A stretch of DNA of 64,000 bases from Cloeon dipterum. Its lineage: Eukaryota > Arthropoda > Insecta > Ephemeroptera > Baetidae. Of the stretch, positions 41,736-53,351 are shown in pieces. Made by a program: the position numbers and the translations under genes. The notes under the pieces were generated by a model. The model ran no database searches. It worked only from the letters and a program-made list of their open reading frames with translations, and was not told where the DNA came from. The stretch spans positions 23,626,545 through 23,690,544 of the forward strand of contig NC_088790.1 of the NCBI RefSeq assembly GCF_949628265.1, written 5' to 3'. How positions within the stretch are numbered: the first letter of the stretch is position 1; each line of letters opens with the position of its first letter.

Positions 41736-43029
41736 CTTCACAAATGGCCCACCGGTGCAAAGATTTTAATCCCTGGCATATTTTTATACAACTTTGATAT
41801 CAATTTAAAAATACAATTTTTGTTCAACCGTGATGATTTTTGGTATAGACTCCCCTTGACGAGACGAATCGATTGATAGGTCAATTTTGACTTAACGAAA
41901 TTCTCAAATATTTTTCCATATACTTCAGACAACAATTTAAATATTTTTACAGTCAATTTAGTAGTTATTTAAATAAAAAGGCACCAAAATCCACATTTCT
42001 GCATGAAAAGAAGTGTTTTGTCCAAATTTTCTTTTAATATGAAAAAATCGCAAGCAAACTAAATAAATATCTTGTAAAAAGCAACGAAAGATAAACAAAA
42101 AATTCAAACTTCTTAATTCTTTTGAACTAGACGTTTTGGATAGAAATCTAATAAGATAATACCACGACGAGTCACGTAAGAAAACATATTAAATCAGATG
42201 AGGAAGCACATATTTGTCCCTAAATTAACAAACTCATTAATTATTATTTTTGAATTCATAAACTTGAGTTGTAAGTTAGATTTAAAAATATTTAAGTCAA
42301 AATAAACTTAATTTATCAACTATTTTGATTTTAATATTTTATTTTTTCAATTTGTAACTTTCAACCAGTAAAGTACAGATGTCAATTTTTGCACCTAATC
42401 GCAAAATACATACTTTTCTGTTTTCTAACTCAAATTCTCTTTTTAATAAATCTCTGCAATCAATCAGTCAATCAATCAATCAATCATTTTCATTTGAAAA
42501 GTGCGTCATCATTCTCGTACGATGTGTTGGTTTAATTATTTATTTGTCCGAAAAATCACAATTCAAGCTAGATATCTTCTTTCCCAACGCGTGTTGCACT
42601 GTATTGCAATGGGATTGGTTGAGAAACGCGGCTGCTGAGAGAGCAGTGCAGTGAAACAAAATGCGCTATTGATTCGCATGTAACACGCAATATTGTTCTT
42701 TGAAGATGCAGCAGCAGCCATTGTGCGCAGATAAAGAGCAGAGTGAGGAAATCAAAGACTTTTATGTTCTGCTTTGCCGCGCGAGAGTGCATAGCCTGAC
42801 ACTTTCAATAAAACAAAACTGTTGATTTAGAAATAAATGAATTAATATGATCAGAAATTTGAATTTGAAATAATTGTGTGAATTTTAATTAGAAATGTTG
42901 CATGATTCATGCAAACGCTAAAGAATACACATAATCTTACATTTAGATCTACAAAATAAATTTGTCCTCAATTATTTATGCATTAAATATTACCCTTTTT
43001 TAACTGTGCAATTAAAAACAGTAATTCAC
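41736..43029. repeat. AT-rich spacer with dispersed repeat B copy
   Basis: Bases about 41815-41905 hold a repeat B copy: TTTTTGTTCAA, then CCTTGACGAGACGAATCG and TCAATTTTGACT. The same blocks occur at about 49830-49930 and, inverted, at 50145-50205 and 59780-59830. A CAAT tetranucleotide run lies at 42457-42486. The remainder is AT-rich, with a small GC-rich patch at about 42570-42790. Confidence 0.5.
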
Positions 43030-43760
43030 CCAAATGAAACGCAGATAAAAAAGGGGCAGCGAGTGAGCGCGGCCACCTGACTGCTATTGCGAATGAATTA
43101 ATCGGGGCAGCGGAGACGGAGAGTATTTATTTGGACACACGCACTGCACTGCACTCTGCGTTTTTTTTATTATATGTCAAAAAAGCAATCAGCCAAATGA
43201 AAAGGCAACAAAAGCGGCGGTGGTGGCAGCCGGGGAAATCTAATCTGCGATGCACTTTGCTTTGCAATCAGTGCGCGCCGAACATCATACGCGATGGCAC
43301 TTTATTATGTGTGTATGTGTGTGTGTGTTCTTTGTACGTCATCTTGGCAAAAGCAGCGGGAAATGATTAAAATCGGCTCCCCCCGCATTACCACCAGCCA
43401 GACGAGCACGAGCACGAGGAGACGTAAGTAATGGGTCGATTATGGACCGACCGACGAGCCCCTCTCGCTTGTTATTCAACATCCCTCAGAGCGGCAAATA
43501 ATAATGGATCTGGGGTCATCTCGCATCTTCACCCCGTCCCACCCCCCTTTTGCTTGATTACTCTCTCTCTCTCTCTCTCTCCCAGCAGCCAGGAAGAGAG
43601 GCTTCAATTCGGCGCTCTCTTTCAATTAGTTTGCTGCCGATTTGCCGCCGTGTCATGGACCAAATAAAAGACACACACGCGCACCGACGTGCGACAGGAA
43701 AATTAGTTGCAATACCGAGAGCCACTTCCAAATCTGTGTGTGCAATGTTTCAAGTAGTGC
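43030..43760. other. GC-rich island with (CT)n microsatellite
   Basis: The island is CpG-rich and contains GGCCACCTGACTG near 43071, a GTGT run near 43310 and a (CT)11 tract at 43561-43582. No coding frame is convincing. GAGA-type tracts of this sort are frequent in insect regulatory DNA. The following 43761-44267 is AT-rich with nothing seen. Confidence 0.3.
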
Positions 43761-44267
43761 TCTTTGCTTTGCGCCCCTCTTTAACGCACAATCAGATCAG
43801 AAAAATATGTAGTAGAGAGAAATATTCACATTACAAAAATTTCGATTTTTATTTTTCAAATAAATGCATTCATTCTTTTTCGGGCTGATAAATTTGTTGC
43901 TCTTCTGTTTTTATTTGGATTGTAATTAAATTGAAATTGATTCGCCCGCAAGATTTTGAGGGGGTGACTGGCTGCCCACTTTTTATATTTTTTTAAACCA
44001 TTAAAAGTGATAAAATTTTTAATTACTTTTCACATTTTCCATTTGGCACGGGTTTCCCATCTTTGACTTCAATGAGCTCGTAGATGTATCTTTCATTGAT
44101 GATTTATTTCGCAGGGTTAAATTAACTAAACTCTTTTTTTTAATCAATTCGACCACTAGACCACATGTACTCAATTAAAAGTAGCACTGGAATATCATTT
44201 TTGAGAGAGAATCCTGAAGGTTGAACTAGGTTGAGCGACCAAATTCACTGCAGTTGCTTAAGCCACC

Positions 44268-44630
44268 AATAACAGATGGCGCCACCGTATACTTTCGTAA
44301 TAAATTTAATTTTAAGGCACTTCCGCTGCGAGTTCAGACTCAATCCTGCTGCTGTGCATTCTTCACTTAATATGCTTTCTTTTGACGTTCTGAATACCAA
44401 AATTGGTTTAGCAAATCGCCGTACAAACTTTGCCAAATATTTTATATTTCAAAAAATAGCTTTTTACTATTCTACGGCGATTGGCTAAATCGATTTTGGT
44501 TTTCAGCACGTCAAAAGAAAGCATATTAAGTGAAGAATGCACAACAGCAGGTTCGAGTCTGAAATCGCAGCGGAAGTGCCTTAAAATTCAATTTATTACG
44601 AAAGTATACGGTGCCGCCATCTGTTGGCGA
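44268..44630. repeat. Long inverted repeat, ~155-bp arms
   Basis: The left arm (44268-44423) and right arm (44473-44630) are near-complementary along their length, separated by a 49-nt loop. Shared blocks include AAAGAAAGCATATTAAGTGA and CGCAGCGGAAGTGCC. Both outer ends carry the GCCATCTGTT motif also found at 2254-2271. The short open frames in each arm are mirror products of the repeat, not genes. It is a foldback element or a source of long double-stranded RNA. Confidence 0.85.
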
Positions 44631-44989
44631 CTTCAAACTCTTAGTGTTTATACAACTGGTGAAATATTTGATCAAGAATTCAACACGACGTGGCAAAAAT
44701 TAATGGAATTGTACAAACCATTACTTTCATCAGTTTTTGGTCTGAACTAAACAAAACGTGCCATAATAACTGTCGCCCTTTACACTAGGAATATTATTTT
44801 ATATATTAGCAGTTTCCCCCGAAAAGGGGAATCAACACGAAAACACAATCAAACACTGTACATTTAGCAAGAAAATCTCGTTTTTAAGAGTAATTTTTTT
44901 AGAAATCTATGAAATCAAATCACTAAAATTCAAATGCAGCATTGAACTGTGCAAAAATGAGACACGTGCTAGCAAGGCATTAATATGTT

Positions 44990-45450
44990 GCAGCGATTAT
45001 ATCGGCAATGGGGCATGCTACCTCAATTATCTGTTGAGCGGACGAGAGCGGCGAAAACGCGATGCAAAAAGCGAATTATAATAAATTAATGCTGCAGCTC
45101 TATTTCTGTCAGCCGACCCCACAAAAGTGCGGGTATCAAGTATCGGCGGGCGCTAATACGTTCGTTCGCCGAGATAATAAAATGAATGAATGCATTTAGT
45201 CGGGTGGCACGCCGCGCGCCATATGGCCTGAAAATCTGCTCGTGCGTCGAGGGACGCGATGAGTGCGCCGAGTGGCTTTTTATTTCCTCACGACCAGGAC
45301 GACTCAATTGCGCTAATATTGTTGTTACTTTCGGCCGAGTGTGCTACTATTACTCAAACTATTGAATAAACATAAATTACGCCAGCGCTGAAGGCTAAAG
45401 GGACCGCGCAAAGCAATTCGATTATTTATATTATACATAAACACACCCTA
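44990..45450. other. GC-rich island in the gene desert
   Basis: CpG-rich stretch with CGGACGAGAGCGGCG and several ATTAAT/TAATAAAA blocks interleaved. No coding frame is supported. Neighbouring 44631-44989 and 45451-46969 are AT-rich, and I see nothing further in them. Confidence 0.3.
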
Positions 45451-46969
45451 TGGTCTAATGGGAGCCGCATGAAACTGACGGCTGCGAGTTTATAAAAATG
45501 TATCACCACCGGTATTGTTTTTTTATGTTAATTCTACAGTTTTTTTGGCTATATTTTATTTTACTTTTCGTTAAAAAGTAAACTTAAATACTCAATTTTT
45601 AAAGAAGATTAATTATTCATTCGATTTTAAAAGAGGATTTTTTGTCTTTCCTAAAAAATGGGCTATAATTTGGTAAAGGATTAAATTTAAAATTATATTT
45701 TTTATAAAATTCAGCTGAATTAGAAAAAACATCAAGGAGATTCCTCTACTTTTCTCTAAGATGGCAGAGTTATGGTTAATTTTTAAATATTTCTAAAATC
45801 AGTCAAAAGTTCACAAAATTCAGATACTCACGCTTACGAAGGGAAGGCATTCTAAGAAACACAACCTTTTATAGAATAATGGAAGAAACCTGGAATAACC
45901 AGCATGACACAATTTTGGAATATTTCAAGCGAGAAAAGGGGAGTTTCCAAATTTTATTCGTTAAAATGATAAGTATTTAATAGTTTTCTAATTAAAAGCT
46001 ATTGTTTCGGTCAAATTATACACCGAACCTAAGAACTGTTTTTCAGGTTTTTCAAGCTATAATGCCATCAGCAGTCAACAAAAAATAATTGATGAAAAAC
46101 TAAAAACGATTTTAAAAGTCAATAAATTAATTTAATTTGTAAATCTAAAAAAATTAACTTGCATAGGGAGCAAAGTAAAAAGTAGGACATTCAATAAATA
46201 CTCTTTTGCTGGTGTAAATAATGTTGTTTTGCAGGTAAATAACCATTAAATGATTGAAAAATTCAAAATTTGCCCGCTGGGGAATTTATGGAATAAAGAT
46301 TATGGATCATAAGTAAGAAAGTTTTTAAAAGATGTTCGAGGATTTTCTTAAGTATTAAATTATTGCTTTTGCTATCCGTCTAGAACTGGAAAAATTTGCT
46401 TTATAAAGTCGTCTTTCAAGTCTAACGACAGCATTAAATAAATAAAAAGCCTAAAAATAGGAAAAGAGCCGCTATTTATGTATTCTCCTCTTTCTGAGTT
46501 AATCCAGTAAGGAATTTGTTGTAATCTATTAACAGACATTTTCTTTTAAAATTTAAAAATTCCACATTTTTGTTTTAACGATAAATATGAGTAAATTAAA
46601 ACTCGCTCAACAGAGGAGAGACTGTTCCAATTTAAAATTTAAAATAATACAAAACATTGAAAAATAAAATGCGATTGTTGATTTTCACGCCAGGTATGTA
46701 TACAGTCAGATAATTTAATATTTTTCCATTCAATTGTATAAATAAATGTTCAGGAGAACACAATTCACTCATAACGTTCTGCTTGGGCATTTTATATTCA
46801 TTTTTGTGACTGTCTAACCTCTTGTCTTTAGTTTTCTTGGTTTTTAAAATTCATCAAAATGAAATTATTTAGTTGTCGAAACAAAATGTTATAAAAAAAG
46901 TCTAAGAATCTAAAACGATATCCATTTCAGTCTCAATCAGAAATTAAATGAGTGCACTTGAGGGGCGAC

Positions 46970-47640
46970 AGACTAGCTATAAAGCAGCTTTCTCCGTGAT
47001 TAAGAAACGGCGCTGCTGCTTTTTCCTTTCGGCTCTCAAGGCGCAGTTTTTGCTCCTTCTGGCGCGGCGGCGGCGGTGGCGGCGGCGGCGGCGGCGGTCA
47101 GCTATCTAAAGTTAATAGCCTCTGTTGTTAATTCGCAGTGTTGGGAGCGAGCGACGTTTATTGCCGAGCAGAAGCCCTCTTTGCGCTCACTCGTGCCAAT
47201 CATTGCGAGGAGAAAAAGCTTTTCCGTGGGTGGAGTTGCCGAGCGAACGAACAGTCCATCGGGAGAGATTAGAGCCCGGCCGGTGCGGCGCGGCAATGGC
47301 TTTCACAAAAGTAGCATCCAGAGTGCACTTCCAGCCCTGCTAATATTTCAGGGGATCGGCCTCCCCAACCCCAACCTAGGGGTAGAAAGCTCGCTTCTGC
47401 CGCCGATTAACGCCTGAAATCTCCACCGCCGACTCGACGAGAGTGAAAAAAATCAAAAGAGACTGCGCGCCGGCCCCACCCTCGCCAAGAAGCGGCCGCG
47501 AAATTTGCGCTCGCTCGTAAAACTGTCTGTTCTCCGCTCCGTTTGAGCTCCCCGATAAATTCTGCCAAGCCGAGCAGCCGCTGCACACTATACTCGTTTC
47601 GGCTAAATCCTGCAACACAAACGTGGCATCTTTTCAAGGC
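46970..47640. other. GC-rich island with (GGC)n run
   Basis: A GGC trinucleotide run occupies 47061-47098, followed by about 500 bases of CpG-rich sequence. Frames open through it on both strands, but no protein is recognised and the polyalanine start is just the repeat. It could be a 5' UTR or enhancer. Bases 47641-48140 are AT-rich and empty. Confidence 0.3.
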
Positions 47641-48136
47641 AATGCGATTGCAGCAGTAAATAATTTATGACTCGTGTGGTTGAGATTAAATTTGTCTAAA
47701 CAAATTCACGCATTGAAATCTGTTCAAATTACATACACTCAATTCAATTCAGTAGATTAAACATGTTTTTTAGATATTTTTCAGAGTTTAGTATTTTTTT
47801 AAAAAACATTTAAATACAAATAAACCCTTATTATCATTTGCTAATATTTGTCAGTCGATATAAAAATTCACCTATTAAAATGTTAATTTTTAAAAAAATT
47901 TATTGGAGCAATTTTTCTTCTTCTGTGGGTCGGCAGGTTTTTAAAAAATTATATGATGTGCACAGTTTCCTAAAAATTAATTTTGTTATGGAACAATATG
48001 TTATGCGTTTACAGATGTATAGAAATAGTTAAATCAATGATTTTTATTGAAAGTAAGATAAAGATGATTTATTGGGCCGACTAATCAATCACGATGATTC
48101 TTAGGCCTTGGAAATATTAAAAAAATTAATACCCTT

Positions 48137-48665
48137 CCATTTTTGCCAACATTGTCATCGCCAAATCTCGGGTTTGAGCCATCAGAATTACAAAAAATGC
48201 ACACCATTAGACTCGTCTCAACCTCCCCTAGATAACCGATGGGTTTTGGGGGTTGGGGATGACCACCTATTGCATTGCAAACGCCGCAAAATCTCTCTTG
48301 TACACTGACACCTATATATCGACTCCGATTTGCATTTTTTCTACTTCCTAAATAAAAAAGTGATAAAACTTCTGGTTCTGCTATTTAGATTTTTTAATCC
48401 TCTTTAAAGGGGTAAAAAGGTAGTAGTTTTGGGGAAGATTTTTATCAATTTAAAAGAGAGTTTTGATCATCTAATATAAGTTTGCTGAAAAAGTCGTGTC
48501 GATCGAGATTTTCATCGTTACTTCAACGCATGAGGTGGAGGAGGGATGAGGGTTGGTCACCCTCAAAACCTTTTGAATATCTAGGGGAGGTCCAGACAAA
48601 TCGAACGGTATGCAGTTTTTGCAATTCTGATTGTTAGAACTCGAAATATCGGTGAAAATGGAACA
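48137..48665. repeat. Dispersed repeat A, inverted pair
   Basis: The plus copy (about 48145-48275) and minus copy (about 48530-48665) share GACCTCCCCTAGATA-like, CCATTAGACTCGTCT-like and CAGAATTxCAAAAA blocks. The spacer is about 250 nt. Translations of both copies in one frame are also alike (CTPLDSSQPPLD against CIPFDLSGPPLD), as at 20.2 kb. Confidence 0.65.
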
Positions 48666-48849
48666 ATTTGTGACACAAAATAAATGGTTAAGGCCTAAAA
48701 TTGCATTTTTCATGCACATTATGAAGATTAAAAGCTCAAAAACTAACAGCCTAGTGGTAATTGATAGTCAAATTCTTATCTTATTGTCAGTATCCTGTTA
48801 GAAAAGCTAAGAGAGAAAATTAAGCGATTAAGCCGCTCTCATGTTTATT

Positions 48850-49500
48850 CAAATATAATGTTGTGTGTGTGTTTATGCAAACAGTAAAAGATTTGAATGA
48901 ATAAACGAGCACTTCCGGTGGCGGCGGCGGCGGTCGAGCAAAAAACGACATGTGCGATAAAAAGGTACAAGTCGCGGCGGTGGCGGCGGTGAGGGGGAAG
49001 ATTTCTCGTTAATTAATTGATAAAGGCGTTTTTGTGCGCGCACGATGACCACACGCATCGCACACGCACGCGCCCGGCACTAATTGATATTGAGTTGGAT
49101 GATTATACAAATGTATTTACACACACACACACACAGGTAGGAATTAAAGTGGCGGCGGCGGCAGATGCAGACGTCGTTAGGGCTCGCGGATGATTCTATT
49201 GATTCGCGCACGGCGGAAAAATAATGATGGTCGGCGGCGATAAGGGCCGCATTGCGTGTGTGTGCCGTCCGGCCAAGTGGCCACTCATTATCAAATTGAC
49301 GGCTCGATGACCACACACGCGTATAATATACGTTTTTTATTACATACAAAGCTATAGTCATCTGCGTTTTGTTTTGTACATGTGTGTGTTGTTGTGTGTA
49401 CACGCGTCCACCCGACAGATTTCCTGACGCACACGACAGAAAAAAAGTGCGTGCGACCGCTCGACCGTGTCCTTTGACTTGTGCCGCTCTAAAAAAACTT
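48850..49500. other. GC-rich island with microsatellites
   Basis: CpG- and GGC-rich stretch with a (CA)9 run at 49119-49136 and several CACACACG and GCGGCGG tracts. No coding frame is supported. A regulatory island is possible. Confidence 0.3.
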
Positions 49501-49829
49501 ATTTTTTTCGGCAGCTCATCTTGAGTAATCAGTATTATAATCTAATCAAAATCAAATTGCACTCTTTCGGTTTGCGCCGAAAATTTTAAATTAGCTCGAT
49601 TTTTTTTCTTGTAAATTGCAGGTTAATTGAGGACAATTGAAAATGAAAATAAAATTAACAACTAACAAGGAAACCCCGCATACCGACCGAAACTAAAAGG
49701 TTTTTTTGCATCAGATGTAAGAAAATTAGAAGAAAATTAGTAATTACCAGTGGAAGGTTTATTCTATCTATATATCAGCATTTATATGAGCTATGGAGGC
49801 AACCTTATTGTGGACGGGGTCTCCTTTGT

Positions 49830-50210
49830 TAAATTTTTGTTCAATCGTTTTGAAATTTAGTACGACGACTCTCCTGTTGACGAGAGACGAGACAAATCGT
49901 TCAATTTTGACTATTTCGCGATTTTTCACGGAAATTTATGATATTTATTATGATGGCTCAGTAAAAAGCTCGTGTTTTTGTCAACGGACAGAAACTTTTC
50001 CAAAATAACGAGGAATAATTCTCGAATAGACCAAGAATTATGAAATATAAATGAAATTAATATATTTTTTTCGTCAGTTTTATTTAATTTTATTGGGCCA
50101 ATAAGTGATCTAATTGTAATTAATTTTTGTTTTCAGAAAGTACACAAAAAAATCCACCACTCGATTTGTCTCGTCAAAGGACATTTTATAAAAAAATTAT
50201 CGTAATCGAA
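49830..50210. repeat. Dispersed repeat B, inverted pair
   Basis: The plus copy at 49830-49930 (GACGAGACAAATCGTTC, then CAATTTTGAC) is followed by a minus copy at 50145-50205 whose complement reads CTTTGACGAGACAAATCG. The layout suggests a palindromic element of about 400 bp. Flanking 49501-49829 and 50211-51439 are AT-rich with nothing else seen. Confidence 0.5.
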
Positions 50211-51439
50211 GAAAAATGGGATTTCCATATTATAATTTTAATTATTTATCCGAACAATTGTGTCCAGTCCGTAACTTGGAATCACTGCTAGATTTAGAAA
50301 ATTTTGACTATTTGGTTATTCATGTTTACATCATGCGCGTTTGATGCAAAAAATGCATGTTAGGGGACAGAAAGACCATGCCTGGTTTCCCTTTTAAGTA
50401 TGGAATTACTACAAGGCAAAATAAACTTGAATTGATTTGTCATTAAAATATCTTATCTATATATATGAATCAAATAAATTTATATATAAAATTCATCATG
50501 CAGTTTTACCTATTTCATATGAGTGCTGTGCCGTGTGATTTATATTATTGCTTAGATTTCAATTCTAAACATAAATTCTTCTAGAAAATTTACTTCAAGA
50601 AATGTGTTTCTTTTCATCGCATAATGTGCACCATTTTCATTATTCGTCAATGCTTTCCTGATCAGAGAGTTGTCAATTGACTTTGTGATCGATGTGAGTG
50701 CTCCTGGATTCATGTAAATTAAATAAAAACTTATTAATCAATTATTTATCAGTTATAATGTATATAAAAATCTTTAAATATGTTATAGTATATTAAAATA
50801 CAAATTATTAATAAATTTAAAAAATTAAAATCAATATTTTATAAATAAATTTTAATTGTTTTAACCAAATGTAAATCAACTTTAACAACTATTTTGTAAT
50901 TTTTTTGTTTTAAAAATTAACGGTAGCTCAACTACTTAAATCAGGATTTATTTTTTACAAAACATTTTTTCATGGGAAATTTTTCGTTATTTTTGTTAAA
51001 TCAAAACACATAATTTTGTTGAAGATTTTAACTAAAAACCCCACAAAATTATTCTGAAAACATATTTTTATTTCAATTTAGTCAACCTAGGTCAAAAATG
51101 ACATAAAAAATTCCAAATTATGGTTTCCCTCGGAATTTTACCAGATTAAAATGGTTTACAGTCGTTTACAGACACGGTTTTAAAAGCATTAGATGGTTAT
51201 TGAATAACTTGACTATATCCCGTGCTAATTTGATGGTATTGTAAGAACTTAAAAAATTGATATGAATATCGATGCATTTTGAAAACTGTAAAAAATATTT
51301 TTAGAATAATTACAGAAATTGGTGCTAAAATTGCTATATACTAGTTACCTAAACTCCTGCTTAAATTTAAATTGCAGCAAGTTCATATAAAAATCTCTGC
51401 TTGCTTTAAACGCAATTGCAAACAAGCTCGTCAAAAATG

Positions 51440-52025
51440 CGCCATTTAAACGCAAATGATCGCATAATTGTGCGGGAAGGTTGCGTTAAATTTATTCCGG
51501 GTTTGCACGCTTTTTAGGTGCTAATGCAATGCGCTCTGCTCTCGCCCGCTGGCTGGTTCAGTCGGTGCGGTAAATATTTGGCCGGTGGCACGCCCTGCCA
51601 ATTAAAGTGCGGTCGGACATAAAAATGAAGAGAGCGAGAGCGAGAGATATTATCAAAGAGCAGGCGGGTGGGCAGGCGCGTGTTTATTTAATGCAGGAGC
51701 TCGCCTGCTGTTGATTATTTTGTTATTAGCAAGCATTACACACTACTTGGCCGCCACCGCCGCGCGGAGGGGGACCACCCCCGGCCTGCCGAGCCATCCA
51801 CCCTCTGCTCTGTGTGTGTGTGTCTTTACGTTGCGGCGCATGCCTCGCGCGTTTATTATCTGCTCTCGGGCCGAAAATTACACGCCAACAGTTGTGAGAG
51901 GAAGCAAACAAAATCGAGCACGAACGCCTTTTTGTCAAGGGTCACTGAAAATCGAATTAGTTATAGCCGACGACACGCAAATACATTCCGTTGATTGCCC
52001 GCAAAGACGAAACCCTACGTGAAAA
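51440..52025. other. GC-rich island in the gene desert
   Basis: CpG-rich block with GAGAGCGAGAGCGAGAG near 51631 and a GTGTGTGTGTGT run near 51812. Frames on both strands are open but low complexity. It is a possible enhancer, on composition alone. Confidence 0.3.
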
Positions 52026-52032
52026 CGTTTGC

Positions 52033-53351
52033 TTTGCAAATAGGAAATTATGCTTTGATAAATAAATAGAGGTAATTGGGGTTGATCGATTTCATTCCTA
52101 TAGTCGTTTTTTAATCCTGTTTTTTTATTTTCAAAGGAAATTTATTTTTTGTGGTAAAATAATTTGGAATTTATCTTAAATATTTAAACCGTAGGTTTTA
52201 TCTTAGCCTTGAATTTTATCACTAACAATAAGGATGCAGATATTGGCTTAATTTAACGTGAGTAATTCCACGTGAGATTGAGGAGCAATTGGAAGCAATT
52301 AGAATTTTTAAGGCATTTGAAATTTTAACTAAAACAGAACGTTCCTGATGGTCAGGAAAGTCAGAGGTCAACAAATTGGTCGGTTGTCCAGTTTTTTATT
52401 ATTTCGAAATCCCCAAAAAAGAGAGTTCAACCTATAGTTATTGTTCCACTTGAAAATTTGATCTTCCGCACCTTATCTTATAACTTTTTGCGTATTTCTA
52501 ATTATTGCCGTGCATGCATGATTGACATGTTAAGCTCAAATTTCAATAAAACTAGGAATGTATTATACGTGCCTTCAAGAGTTATTGTATCTAACGATTT
52601 CGGTTCATTGGTATGCTGCTAAATTTATATGAAATATTTAAAATCCCAGGAACTAATTAATTAACTAACAAGAATTATCATAAAAAATAAAAATTTATTT
52701 ACATGTTTAAAATGTATCAAAAATTAATTGTAAAAACTATATATATATATATAAATATATTAAACAATAAAAATAAATAAAATTGTAAGGATTTAAGATT
52801 CAATTAACTAAAATTTCTTGTTTTTTGTAACAAGTAAGTAAAAGTAAATTAATTAATATATAAACATTTTATAGACTTGATAAAAAAATCAACGGTTTAA
52901 GATCAAGCCCAACTTATAAACGGATTTGCAAATAGGAAATTATACTTTGATAAATAAATAGAGTAAATTGGAGTTGATCGATTTCATTCTTAGCCATTTT
53001 TAAACCATTTTCTTTATTTTCAATGGAAATTTAGTTTGTGTGGTAAAATAATTTGTAATTCATATGAAAATTATTATAAGCAGTATCTTTAGCCTTGAAT
53101 TTTATCATTAGGGATACAGATATTGGTTTAATTTAATTTTATAAATTAGTAATTCCACGTGAGATTGGGGAGCAATCGGAAGCAATTGGAAATTTTGACT
53201 GAAACAGAACTTTCCTGATGGAAATGGAGGTCAGAGGTCGACAAAGTGGTCGGTTGTCCAGTTATTTGTTATTTCAAAAGCCCCCCAAAAACAAGAGTCC
53301 AATCTAGAATATTTGTTCAATTTGAAAGTTTGACCTTCCACCTTATCTTTT
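52033..53351 (+). repeat. Direct duplication of ~440 bp
   Basis: Copy 1 (52033-52483) and copy 2 (52924-53351) are co-linear with moderate divergence and small indels. Shared blocks include TTTGCAAATAGGAAATTAT, GTTGATCGATTTCATTC, AATTCCACGTGAGATTG and GGTCGGTTGTCCAGTT. The 440-bp spacer is AT-rich with an (AT)n run at 52738-52754 and is not part of the repeat. Confidence 0.8.

Noticed and set aside
44549-44570. GGTTCGAGTC resembling a tRNA B box
   Set aside because: It lies inside the hairpin arm, without a matching A box or cloverleaf.
44245-44750. Two similar short proteins on opposite strands
   Set aside because: They are mirror translations of the two arms of the inverted repeat, not a duplicated gene.
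47076-47417. A 113-residue frame beginning with polyalanine
   Set aside because: The start is a GGC microsatellite, frames are open on both strands because of high GC, and no domain is recognisable.
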